Assembly: GCA_023333565.1 (NCBI GenBank) | Contig: JAJKFH010000241.1 | Coordinates: forward strand, 248,001-312,000 | Source of the DNA: Puffinus mauretanicus | Taxonomy: Eukaryota; Chordata; Aves; Procellariiformes; Procellariidae | Length of the DNA: 64,000 nucleotides | Direction of reading: 5' to 3' | In this document: positions 39,216 through 48,900 of the stretch, piece after piece | How positions within the stretch are numbered: position 1 is the stretch's first letter | Layout: each line of letters begins with the position of its first letter | Notes under the pieces: model-generated | Told to the model about the DNA's origin: nothing | Seen by the model: only the letters and a program-made list of their open reading frames with translations | The model's database searches: none | Made by a program: the position numbers and the translations under genes

Positions 39216-39249
39216 GGGGGGCAGGGTCGGGGGGACGGGACGGGACGGG
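39216..39249 (+). promoter_or_regulatory. G-quadruplex-forming candidate with (GGGAC)n
   Basis: Six runs of three or more G lie within 34 bases (39216-39221, 39224-39226, 39229-39234, 39237-39239, 39242-39244, 39247-39249), with loops of two bases. The last part is GGGAC repeated three times. This satisfies the classical four-run quadruplex rule several times over. It lies about 600 bases upstream of the CpG island at 39840. Confidence 0.6.
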
Positions 39250-39620
39250 CAGCCTGTCGTGCGGGCAGAGCCAGGGAGAGCTGTCGCTCCGCCTTGGATA
39301 TACATCTGAAAGCATTTGAGGACTTCAGTGTTGTTTGCATTTTCTCTTGTCGCAGATACGGATGCTGCTCGCTGTGCCCGCGAAGGCAGGAGGGGTAGGG
39401 ATAAGGGGTTTAAATGTATAGCGGATCTGTTGGGTTCGTTAACGAGGAAGCGCCTCTCCTGTCAGGCACGGTGTTGGCGTTGGCTGGCTGGGGCTGAGAG
39501 CAGGCTCCGGCCGTGTACATCTGTGCCCGTCCCGATTTGCCCGTTGCCTTCGCCGGGAGCCTGGTCCTGGCTAACGGGTGCGACTGGTCCCGCAGGGCCA
39601 AGCATGGAGCCAGCAGCGCA

Positions 39621-39649
39621 CTCCTCCTCCTCCTCCTCCTCCTCCTCCT
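39621..39649 (+). repeat. (CTC)n microsatellite
   Basis: About 9.7 perfect CTC units on the + strand. Shorter relatives occur at 44259-44280 and 58874-58890. It may form triplex structures as a pure pyrimidine tract. Confidence 0.9.
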
Positions 39650-39777
39650 GCAGTCGGAGGGACAGATGAACCCCCCCTTCCCTTCCCGTCCCTTTTGGGA
39701 CCATTGCCTTTGAGGTCCTCCGCAGAAATGTTTGGTCTCAGTGTGTGGCTTTGGCTTGGCGTGCCCTGGGCGAAATT

Positions 39778-39804
39778 AAAAAAAAAAAAAAAAAATTTTT
39801 TTTT
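39778..39804 (+). repeat. A18T9 homopolymer junction
   Basis: Eighteen A residues are followed directly by nine T residues, immediately upstream of a GC-rich island. A CTCF-like core, CCAGCAGGGGG, lies at 39820-39830, 16 bases downstream. The tract may act as a nucleosome-free boundary. Confidence 0.8.
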
Positions 39805-39839
39805 GACTGGTTCCTCGCCCCAGCAGGGGGGGAGGGGAG

Positions 39840-40370
39840 GATCGTGTGTGTGCGTGCACGGACAGGGCAGGCTCTGCGGAGCCCTGCCGTTCCCAGCCCG
39901 CCTCGATAGGCACGGCTCCAGCCCCGCTCCTGGTCGTGCTCCCGACAGTCCTGTTTCTCCACCCTCCGGAGGGTGCTCCAGGTGCTCGGGGGTGCCGTGG
40001 GGCCCCGACCCTCCCGTCTGGCAGCCCCTGCCGCGCAGGGTGACCGGACTGGGTGTCGTGTCCGCTTTTCCAGCTCTCTCCCTGCAGGCAAAGTCCTGCG
40101 TGCGATGCTCCGGCGGCTGGAACCACCGCGGCCTTCCCTGCCGGCACCTGGGGCCGCTGGCTGGAGCCGGCCGTCCCGAGCCGGCGGGAGCTGCCGTGTC
40201 CGGGCTGGCCGAGTCCCAGGGCAGACTCCCCCTCTCCGTAGCCGCTTTCCCAGGGGAGAGGCGTGGGACCCGCGCCGTGCCGGCCGCGGGGGGGTCCTGC
40301 CGGCCCGGCCGAGGGGCTGGCGTGCGCGGGGAAGGCGTCGCGCGCAGCCGGGGCTGGCTGCTGGCCAGAG
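39840..40370. promoter_or_regulatory. CpG island, candidate alternative promoter / first exon
   Basis: CpG density rises along the stretch. By hand count 40081-40380 has about 36 CpGs at roughly 70% GC, an observed/expected ratio near 0.9. The island ends at a donor-like site, CCAGAG followed by GTAAAC at 40371. It lies 3.4 kb upstream of the ANKRD11 start-codon exon on the same strand. An alternative first exon ending at 40370 and joining the acceptor at 43758 would leave the protein unchanged. A long frame is open on each strand here, but that follows from the scarcity of A/T-rich stop codons and is not coding evidence. Confidence 0.45.
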
Positions 40371-40439
40371 GTAAACAGCTCCTTTGTTTTCCCGGAGAAG
40401 TGCGAGGGATTATATTCTGTTGAGCTCACTCCGTCTCCC

Positions 40440-40900
40440 ACTTCTTATTGTGCGGCAGACATGTAATCATCTAGTTCAAGGAGCTTAGTTAATTGTTTAC
40501 AAAATAGGAAGGGTGATGCTTGTCTCCTGGTAGGGAGGTGAGGTTGAGAGGGTGTCGTGGAAAGGGGGTGGCTTGTCCGGCTCCCAGATTAGGAGGGATT
40601 GAAGCCAAATTGTAATTCTGCAGGCCCTAGACGTGCGACTTTGAAATGCTCCGCTGTCGCTCCCACGAGCTGGGGATAGATAGCTCTTCCAAACTGGGAA
40701 TTTGTACCTCCCTTCTGACTCTTATTAAACGTGCTTAAAAATGAAACGAAGACTGCGAGCGTTGTTGGTAATTGTTGTGCAAATGTAATACTCCCTCCAA
40801 GCTGTTAAACAGGCCAGTGCTCTGTTTACATGGAGAGGCAGCCAGCTTTCCAAGTGTAATGAGTCAGCTAGATGAACAGAAGGGGTGCAGAATTAATCTG
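40440..40900. promoter_or_regulatory. Candidate enhancer-like element with two FOX and one AP-1/MARE site
   Basis: A low-CpG, AT-leaning block starts directly after the CpG island. It holds TGTTTAC at 40494-40500 and again at 40823-40829 (forkhead), and TGAGTCAGC from 40860 (AP-1 or half MARE). The abrupt change from CpG island to motif-rich AT sequence is typical of promoter-proximal regulatory DNA. Function is inferred. Confidence 0.3.
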
Positions 40901-42669
40901 GCATCCGTCTGGCCTTTTCTCAGTTAAACAGGTTTTCGAAGCTCCACGTGAATAGGTACCTACCCCGCTTACAAACAGCCACAAAGACGTCGGGAGTGGG
41001 CAGAATTTTTTGAGAATAAATTGACAGCGTGCAGGCCATGGAACAGTTTTAGCGAGGCACTGGAAACGACGTGTTTTTAATTTTTGGCTGTTCACGGTCG
41101 GGAGCAGAGCGTGCCCTGGTCCCAGCCGTGCGGTCCCTGCGCTCATGACCGGCATAAGTGAAGCTGCTTGTTTTTAATATCCTTTGCAAAGTCCAAATGA
41201 ATTTCCATTGCCCGGCACGTCATCTGAATTTCCACTTCTTAGGTTTGCAGTGAATATTGAAGTGAATCTGTTCAGGTGGCCGACTCTGTCCTCCGCGCTG
41301 ACCCAGTGCTCCTGCGGGCTCCTGCCTCCTCCCAGGCACTTGCTCATTTCTCCTTTATCTGCAGCTTAACGAGCACCGGTAGGTGAAAGCGAGGGGAAAA
41401 AATTCTTAAACTTTACAGACTGGTTAATGATAGCTGACAGAGCGAGGTTCTTGAGGCTGTAAATGGCTGAAGCTAATTCTAGAGGAAGCAATTGCAGCGC
41501 CTGGGACCCCGTTGATGCGCAACATGGAGGGGGCATGCGGAGCGATGCCTTCGGTGGAGCATCACCAGCGCCAGGAGAGCCGCGCTGCTGTGAAACGTGA
41601 CATCTTGTTAGCCCGTGACCCCCTGGCTGGGTGTGCGGGAGCACTGAGGCCAGGGCTGCTGGCTCTTGGCTTCAGGTTTTGCGAGCTCCAGCCTCTCTCT
41701 GCCGGCGCCGAGCGCGCCCGAGGACGGCTGAGCTGCCTTTTTAAGGTGCTGTTTTCAGTCAGCCCTTGCGGTGCTTGAACTTTGGCACTTGTGCTGGGCT
41801 GCAGGTCCTTCAAATGATGAAGAGCAGAAATTTGGAGACGCAGATTTCTGCAGTCGTTCCCTCGCTCTAACGGAAGAATTTCTTTTTTCCATTTTCTCTT
41901 TATGGACATGCTGGGTTGGTATACCGAATTTTCTGCACTTTCCCCCATTTTTGCTTCCCAGCTGCAGCAATGAGGAGGGCTGATCAGCCTGCTCATGTCT
42001 TTTCCAGTTCGGATCCTTTCCTGCTTTCGCATCCAAAAGGAAAGGGCTGGGAGCTCCTGGCTGGGGGTCACAAAACTCAGCATGGCAGCTTGTCCCCGCG
42101 TCAAGCAGGGGGACACGAAGAGGCCTCAGTCCCCGAAGCCTCCGTTCCTGAACACGGGTGACTGTCCTCCCGTAGCCCAGATGAAGGAGTTAGGGCAGAG
42201 GATTAGCCGCCGTGGAAAGCGCAGTCTTCTGCTGAAAATGCCAGCGCCAGGATGTCTTAGCACTGTCTGTGCCTGGTGCTTTGGTCTGGGAATTTGTGCT
42301 GCTGCAGGGCTGGGATGGGGCCTCTGAATCACTTTTTTTTTTTAAAAAAACCACAAACCAACCCAAAGGGCCCCTAAAGCCTCTGAAGCGTAAATGAAAC
42401 ATTTAAATTACGAAGGGATTTCCAGGGAACTTCTAAAATACAAGGCTGATGAAAGCACCACGCTAGTGCTCTCCAGCCTTTAACCCCCTGTCCTGCCCCG
42501 GCCGCCACAGGAGCGGGGACCCAGCGCCCGGTGAGGTGGTGCTGGGCTCTCCTGGTGCTGCCCGGGACGCGGTTCAAGGTCCACGCTGCTTCGTCCCCCA
42601 GCCCCGAGCGGGCGGGCGAGTTTGGCTCCTCTCCTCTCCTCTGTTTTCTTTCTCTCTCCCCGCCCACAG
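40901..42669. other. Intron, no gene seen; ends in a strong polypyrimidine tract
   Basis: Non-coding. It contains a T11A7 tract at 42333-42350 and a moderately GC-rich stretch at 42480-42620. The last about 45 bases are a long C/T tract ending CCGCCCACAG at 42669, the acceptor of the next exon candidate. Confidence 0.5.
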
Positions 42670-42849
42670 AATTCCCATCTTGTGATGGAGCGCTGCATGA
42701 CTTTGTTCCTGGACAATTTCCTGCAATTGTAGCTCTGCAGAAACCCAGCCGCTATTATAAGAAGTTAATGGGTGCAATGTGTAGTGTTGTCAGGTGGCAA
42801 TTAGCTGGGGAAAGAGTTTTCAAATGGTGCCTGTTTATGCCGTTTCAGC
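42670..42849 (+). other. Candidate alternative 5' exon upstream of ANKRD11 start codon
   Basis: A 180-base segment has one of the strongest acceptors in the window, a pyrimidine tract of over 25 bases then CACAG, and a donor with perfect GTAAGT at 42850, though the last exon base is C rather than G. One frame is open throughout and protein-like in composition, but I recognise nothing in it. Spliced to 43758 that frame meets a stop within two codons. It is therefore more likely an untranslated alternative exon of ANKRD11 or a decoy exon than coding. The exon lies 908 bases before the start-codon exon. Confidence 0.35.
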
Positions 42850-43757
42850 GTAAGTACAACGAGACCTTTGCTGTAGGGATTGATGTGGGTCACTTCTCGG
42901 AGATATACTGTTGCACGGATGCTTTTTAGCCTCTGGTCTCGGGAGAGGAGATATTTTTGTTCATCTAAAAAGGCCTTGCCTGCCTTGGCTTCAGCCGGTA
43001 TTTCTGATCTCTGTTGCAGCTCATGCTTTGCTGTATTTCAGATGTCAGTTGTCTTTTCAGCCGTGTAACCAGGCAACACATGGCAGGAGCGGGGAGCGCT
43101 TTGTTATTCTCCAAATTGTCTTACCTAGGCCAAGGCGCGGTGGCAGCGCCGGTGCCGGGGTGAGGAGCCCGTGGCAAACCGCTCCAGGAATGCTGTGCCC
43201 TCTTGGTGGTTTCTGGTGTTGTCTCACAATGGCAACGTGCTCAAAAAGTGCATTTTATAAGTAGGTTTTGTAATTTAGTGATGTGCGTGTGGGTCCTGCG
43301 AGTGTCTGGCAATTCAACGTGACAAAGGGGGGAGCAGGGCTGTCCCTGCCCCAGACACGTACCCGGAGGGTCCATCCCCATGTCCCTGCACTCTGGATGG
43401 AGCTGTAGCTGCAAGAAGCTTTATGTAGGCTTGGAGTGATGCTGTAGATGAAGGACAGGAGGGATATTGCTCTCTGTTTGGGCATGATCCATTTTAGGCT
43501 CTCCCTTGTGCATGAAACAAGTCATGTTTGCAGCTGCAGGTCGCAGCTTGCTTCCCGTGCGGAAGGTGGCAGGAGCCAGCAGCGGCTTTGCCGGCTCTGG
43601 TCTGCGGTGCGTGGCATTTGGAGGTGCTCTGCCATCCTGGTGCTGCCGTTGAACAGTTCGGTGGGGGTTTACCCCCGCGGGAAGTGTCTTGCCTTTTTTC
43701 CCCCAGTGGAAAGATCCTTTTGAGATGTCTAACTTCTCCTTTCCTCTCTCTAAACAG

Positions 43758-43815
43758 ACGGTTGATGATGAGGCGATGGCAGCATAAATGAAGATCAAGT
43801 AAGGAAGGCAGAACG
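43758..43815 (+). other. ANKRD11: ANKRD11 5'UTR part of the start-codon exon
   Basis: The exon starts after a pyrimidine-rich acceptor ending CTCTCTAAACAG at 43757. Its 58 leader bases are crowded with upstream ATGs, described separately. The segment is untranslated because each upstream frame stops before 43816. The base at position -3 relative to the main ATG is A, a favourable context; +4 is C, which is not. Confidence 0.85.
43765..43802 (+). promoter_or_regulatory. Cluster of three short upstream ORFs before the ANKRD11 start
   Basis: Three overlapping or adjacent micro-ORFs fill the leader. ATG at 43765 (with a second in-frame ATG at 43768) runs to TGA at 43789-43791, eight codons. ATG at 43776 runs to TAA at 43785-43787, three codons. 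ATG at 43788 runs to TAA at 43800-43802, four codons. All end before the main ATG at 43816, the last only 13 bases before it. They occupy all three frames. Such uORFs usually lower main-frame translation and can make it stress-responsive. The sequence facts are direct; the effect is inferred. Confidence 0.75.
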
Positions 43816-43902
43816 ATGCCCAAGGGTGGGTGTTCTAAAACACCACAGCCAGAAGATTTCTCTCTCAGCAACGACATGGTGGAGAAACAAACGGGGAAAA
43901 AG
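43816..43902 (+). CDS. ANKRD11: ANKRD11 first coding exon, residues 1-29
   Basis: This exon encodes the first 29 residues of ANKRD11, beginning MPKGGCSK and ending VEKQTGKK. The ANKRD11 N-terminus as I remember it from bird and mammal proteins has the same length, start and ending. ANKRD11 is a large nuclear protein of about 2,660 residues in human. It binds p160 nuclear-receptor coactivators through ankyrin repeats, recruits histone deacetylases, and is haploinsufficient in KBG syndrome. None of those domains is in this exon, which is polar and probably disordered. The exon ends exactly at a codon boundary (phase 0). The donor, AAAAAG then GTAGCG at 43903, is weak because +5 is C. The start is fixed by the family N-terminus and by stops in all upstream frames. 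Confidence 0.95.
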
Positions 43903-44258
43903 GTAGCGTGTTTGGTTCACTTTCCTTCCTTTAAGGATGCTGCCCCTTATGCCTGTTGTCTTCAAGCCACGGCAGTATTTCACGTGGCAGGAGGTTGCCG
44001 TGGGCTGTTATCACCGGAATCAAGTCTGTGTATTGGCACTCTGGCAGCTGATGGGGTCCACTTTATTCCTCGGTGGCTGCAGTACTTCCCGGGAAGTGCT
44101 GCGGCCGCATAGAGCTGACTCGTCCGAGCAATGGGGGGATGCTTTGGAAGATTCCCTTCTGCAAGTACTGTGCATTTTTAAGGCTTTCTGCAGTAAGCTG
44201 TGGAAGGACCAAGTAATGCAGTGATCTCGCAAGTGCGTGCTGTGCGAGGGAGGAGTTT

Positions 44259-44280
44259 CTCCTCCTCCTCCTCCTCCTCT
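44259..44280 (+). repeat. Short (CTC)n microsatellite
   Basis: About seven CTC units, interrupted only at the ends. Same motif and orientation as at 39621. Confidence 0.85.
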
Positions 44281-44990
44281 GGCTGTAAATGCCGTGTCTG
44301 TGTCAGACTCGGCTGGTCTTGCTTCACCCAGAAGTCTGGGCTCTGAGTGTGGCCTGAGCAGGACTCGGCGTGTGAGCTGCTCTGCCGAAATGACCGCTTC
44401 TGGGGTTTTATTGGAAGTGTTTAGGTTTTGACTGGGCTTGAGGTGAGGTTACTGGGATGAAATCTGAGTTTAAGGATAAATAAGTTCATACTTCTCCTCT
44501 TCATTCCCAGATTCTCGTTTTGCTCCAGACTTAAGCTCTGCCTCCTCTCATTCAGCTTTTTTTCATCGTTCTCAGTATCGGTAGTTTCCAGGAAATAGCT
44601 GTGCAGAAAGCTGTGTACAAATGTTACCTTTAAATAAAAATTAAAACCTACATCTACTGTATTCTGCTATGGAAACAAGTATCATCCGCTTTCCTTTCAC
44701 CTCCTTGCTCCAGTTTCTCAGCATCCCCCCGGAGTTCCTGCCAGGCCCCGGGAGCTGAAGCTGAGCTTTGCGAGCACCAGCAATGCCGCGCCGCTTGCTC
44801 TGTCACTTGCCCTGCAATCCCACCCGTGCTGATGACAGTAACTCCTCTTATCATTGAGGTCATATTATTGACAAAACGAGGAAGATGACAAATAACCAAC
44901 AGGAAAACCCCAGGCAGAAATTTGGTATCGAGCGCGCTGGTGGCACCTGCCCCGTTCCCCTTTCTGCGTCGCCGTGCGTGCACAGCTCCG

Positions 44991-45031
44991 GTGCAGGAGC
45001 CGTGCTGGGAGCAGGAGCGCTGCTCCTGCAC
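44991..45031. other. Inverted repeat with competing hairpins
   Basis: GTGCAGGAGC at 44991-45000 is the exact reverse complement of GCTCCTGCAC at 45022-45031. A second left arm, GCAGGAGC at 45011-45018, can pair with GCTCCTGC at 45022-45029 across a three-base loop. The two stems exclude each other. It may be a chance GC-rich palindrome. Confidence 0.5.
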
Positions 45032-45764
45032 GGGCGCTTTGCTGGGGCACGGCGTGGGGCTTGTAGGAGTGGGGCAGGAACTGGGAGCAGGGGTGTTGCA
45101 GGTGAAACAGCTGCCCTGTTGCATCAGGAAAATCCCAGCGTTTACCCTGGCAAATGAGGCTGAGCCCGGCAGCGCAGGATATGTAAATACGGGGTTTTGT
45201 CTGTGCTGCGAAAGAAGCTTAATGTTGGCGCAGGTGCTTCAGGAGGGAGGGGATCAGTTATAATATGAATCGGCTCCATTTTATTTCATCCACTGGCGGC
45301 AGCTTAAAGGCTGCATGTTATTTACAGAGCAGGTTTGTTGAGCGGCGCTAGGGACGCCGGGAACTGGAGTTATCTCCTGCTGGCTAAATAACTAGGACAC
45401 AAATAATTTTATGCTTCCCATTCAGAGGCGTCAGCCGCAGACCTGGGGAGAGTGGTATTGAGTAAGGTCAGGGAAGAGCCTTTCTGCTCACTTAATTCTG
45501 GTCTTCTTAACGGAGAAGAAACTTGCAGGCTCTCATCCTCTGGGAACTGATCTGAGGCGCAGCCCAAGTGGCCGAAGGACATCGTGCAGCGAATCGCCCT
45601 GTTTCTAGTTAACTCTGAAGCGTGAGCTGGAGCAGTGACTCAGGGTAAAAGCACTCGGTCGTTAGACCTCCTCCTTCCAGACGCTGTTGTACCTGCCTGT
45701 CAAGCAAGCCACTGCTTTTAATTTATCTTGCCTTTGTCAACACTTTCAAAGGCCTGAGCCTGCA

Positions 45765-45905
45765 ACTTGGCGCGCGCTTGCAGTCAGAGGCTCGCTAGGG
45801 AACGCGGAGAGCGGCTGCGGCAGCGCCCCAGCCGCGCCGCTCGGAGGGACCCGCGCCCGCCAGGGCTGCCTGCGGTGGTGCACAGGGCGAGCGTGGCGAA
45901 GCAGT
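45765..45905. promoter_or_regulatory. CpG-rich cluster in ANKRD11 intron
   Basis: About 20 CpGs lie in 140 bases, including GCGCGC near 45770. No splice donor or coding signal is attached. It is a possible intronic regulatory CpG patch. Confidence 0.3.
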
Positions 45906-48900
45906 AGCTGCATTGCCACTTAAGTGTTTTCCTCTCAATGTGACCTTAATATCGACAGTTGTTTTAACATTAGCTTCGCATGTTTGGGCTCTGAAGCTCT
46001 AGTGCTGAAGGCGAGTAACGGTGCAGGATGCTCAGCGGTCCCGGTGTCGTGGCGGGCTGAGCGCTGCAGGAAACGTGTGAGTTCTGCGCTTGAACACGTT
46101 ACAGCCGGGCTCTCTGGGAGGCTGCCCTTTCTGCAGAGGGCTGTGCTTTGTGGAAGAGGATGTGAGCTGCTGCCTTGCAGTGTAGAGCTAATTATAAGAG
46201 GGAGCTCCTCCTAGCTCTCTGCTCCGTGCCCTTCCATGGGAGGGAGGTATTAACTAGTGAGATGTCGCTTGTGCTGGCGCCGCTACGAAGCGGTTTAAAG
46301 ACCATGTCTCTGTTGCCCTCCGTGGCCGAGAACGTCTGCTTTGCTGCTGTTGAGTGAGGAGCTGTTTCTCCCGGGGTTAGCGGAGGCAGCGGGGCGGCCG
46401 GTCGGGCCCTGCCAGCCTTATATGGCTGCGCACAGCCTGCCCGGGGCGGACGCTCGGCGGCCCCGGGGGCTCCTGGTTGAGTTCAGTCTGAAGGGTTTTG
46501 TAAAAATATGCATGCCATATATGAATAATTCTCCTTTCTGGTTTAGATCCACAGATCCCCATACCAGAAGCAGATTACTCATGACTTAGGCTGAGCAGAA
46601 CACCGCAGCAAGAATTATACCAGTTGTCGAAACCATTTCCTGATGTGCCTGGGACCGCTTGCTGCGTGGTTACACCGTGTGCTCAGAGGCTGCGGCAGAG
46701 GATTTGTCTCTTTATGGGGAAATGCTCCCACTTGCATAGTCTGAATTGCATTTTTGCTGTAGTGGTTGAACACCGAGCAGAAAAGCTCTTGACCCCGGGT
46801 TTTTGCTTGTCGGAGCTAGCAGAGGTTAACTGAGCAAACCGGGCAGAGAGGACGTTAGGAAAACTGCTGAAGGTGCTGCATTCTCACCCCTTCCCGGGTG
46901 AAAGGCGTGGTGGTTTCTCAGTGGGGGAGCCTTGCTGGGGTACACGGTACCTTGCTGGCACCCATACTGGATCAAACTCAGTTGGCTTCCACAGAAGTGA
47001 AGGGGGAAAACTACTACACTTTTTATCCACAGTAATTTTAGTAGTACGAATACATTTTGCTCCTATTTCATTATTTTTCCTGCCCTTCAAAAAAGTTTTT
47101 GCTTTTTCTCCTCCCTCTTCTCGAGTTTCAGGAAGGGGAACATAGTCCTCATTTCTTGATTCTTCTTGAAAGCTCTTGGCCTGTTAGGGCTTTCCTGCGC
47201 CCTACGGACGAGGGCTGGGCTGTGCGTCCAGCGCAGAGCCACCCGCCGGGGCGTGAAACGTGCAGAAGCACGGGGGTGAATTAGACACTGAAGAGCCGAG
47301 GTTTCAGTGAAGATGAGCAGCCCACAGTCATTGCAGAGTAGTATTTCTTACAAACCTCCATGAAGGCCCAAGGCACTCAGGAGCGGGGCTTCAGTTCCAG
47401 TTGTCTCCATAATGTTTAGTAGCAGCATTGATCATGACCCAAATTCAGAGTTTTTGAAACTTCGCATGTGTGTGTATGTGTTGTACTCTGGTTTTGGAAG
47501 GGCCACAGGGGACCCAGATTTAGGGGATGCCGGCGTTTGGTTTCCACCATGTCCAGTGTGCTCTCTGGGTAAAATGGTGTCCATCCCTTTTTGTAACGCA
47601 GGGTGCGAACCCTTCTCCTGCCCCATCTCTCCCCCCCAGCAGAGACCTGTTCAGGAAAAACACACTGCTGTCCGTGTTAGTGCAGGGAAACTCCTGCTCT
47701 TGCAGCATTTGCTTTTTGCAGTGTGGGTTGTTTTGCCCACGGCAGGAGTTTGGTGTGTCAGCGTGGCGTGGGGCATCGCCCAGGGGCAGGGGTGTTGGAG
47801 CCCTTGGTCCTTCTGAGCTTCTCTCCTCCCAGGTTACCGGCGCTGGTTTTGTTCGTTGCTGCTTATTTTTTACTAGCATTGCAACCTGAAATACTTTCAA
47901 CTCATTTTGGAGAACAAAGGGCTGTGGGGATTTCCATCGCTGGTAATGCAAGTCTTTGCATAAGCAGCTGGGATGTGAGTCAGGTTTTGTCGGTGTTGAA
48001 GCGAAGGCACGGCTCCAGCGCAGCTCTGGGCGGGCGGGCAGAGGCAGTGGTTCAGAGTTTGTGTGGGCACTGGCAGCACAGCCCTGCTGCCAGCAGCTCT
48101 GCGGACAGAGGGAGGATGCACGGCCCGTCCTGTAAAGCAAGCTAGAGATGCGCTCAGCTTCTCTGCTGGAAGTACAGATTTCTTTGCATGGGTTTGTATG
48201 TGGCTCTACCTTGCAGAATTTTGCATCTAAAAGAACTACGTGTTTGGTTTTGCTCTGAGAACCTACATTTGGACAGTAAGCTGGCCTAGCTGGAGTCAGG
48301 GTGAAAAGTGGCTTTTATTTGAATATGTCATTAATGACCTGAGCAGAGTGATATCAGGGTCTCTTGCTGATTAGAGATCTTTGTCGTAAAGAGAAGTCAG
48401 CACAGATGCAGTTAAGCACTTCCAGTCCATATGTTGCATGCGTGGCTTATATCGTCGTAGCTTCTGGGGGCCAGTTCGTGATCGGTTTGTGCTCCAAACC
48501 ATGACGGCTGATAGCAACTTGTGATGCATCTTTTAACTGTAGCGAGTGTACGTCGAGGTGGGTTCAGTTATTCATGTAGTAAATCTTACTAACAGCATGG
48601 CGTGACAGTAGGGGATTTTTCCTGAAGTCACGGTCTGCTGTCTGCCCTTCGCCAAAGCAGATTTTATTAACACCTACTAAGGGGAACTTGTTTCTGTTGC
48701 TGAGCTCTCGACAGTACCCCCATTCCTCAAATTCCCTCTCTTACCCCCAGCAAGAGCTTTCCCAGCCTTTGAGAGCCCCAAGCCTGTCTCACACACAGAT
48801 GTTCATACAAGTTTCTCTGCAACGTCGATTAATTTGGATTTGTTCCTTTTGTGAAACCTGATTCTTGTGCCTTTCAGATGAGTCTGAGCTTACTTTAAAC

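Noticed and set aside
39578..40441. Long overlapping open frames on both strands (281 and 221 codons)
   Set aside because: They coincide with a CpG island where stop codons are rare. Translations are low-complexity in P, G, R and A, with no domain or splice support.
42531..42929. 132-codon plus-strand frame covering the 42670 exon candidate, as a protein gene
   Set aside because: Its ATG lies before the acceptor and its 3' part lies beyond the GTAAGT donor. The frame stops at once if spliced to ANKRD11. Only the exon-like segment is kept as a candidate.
47520..48140. 206-codon minus-strand frame
   Set aside because: Overlaps plus-strand frames of similar length. No domain, signal or splice context.
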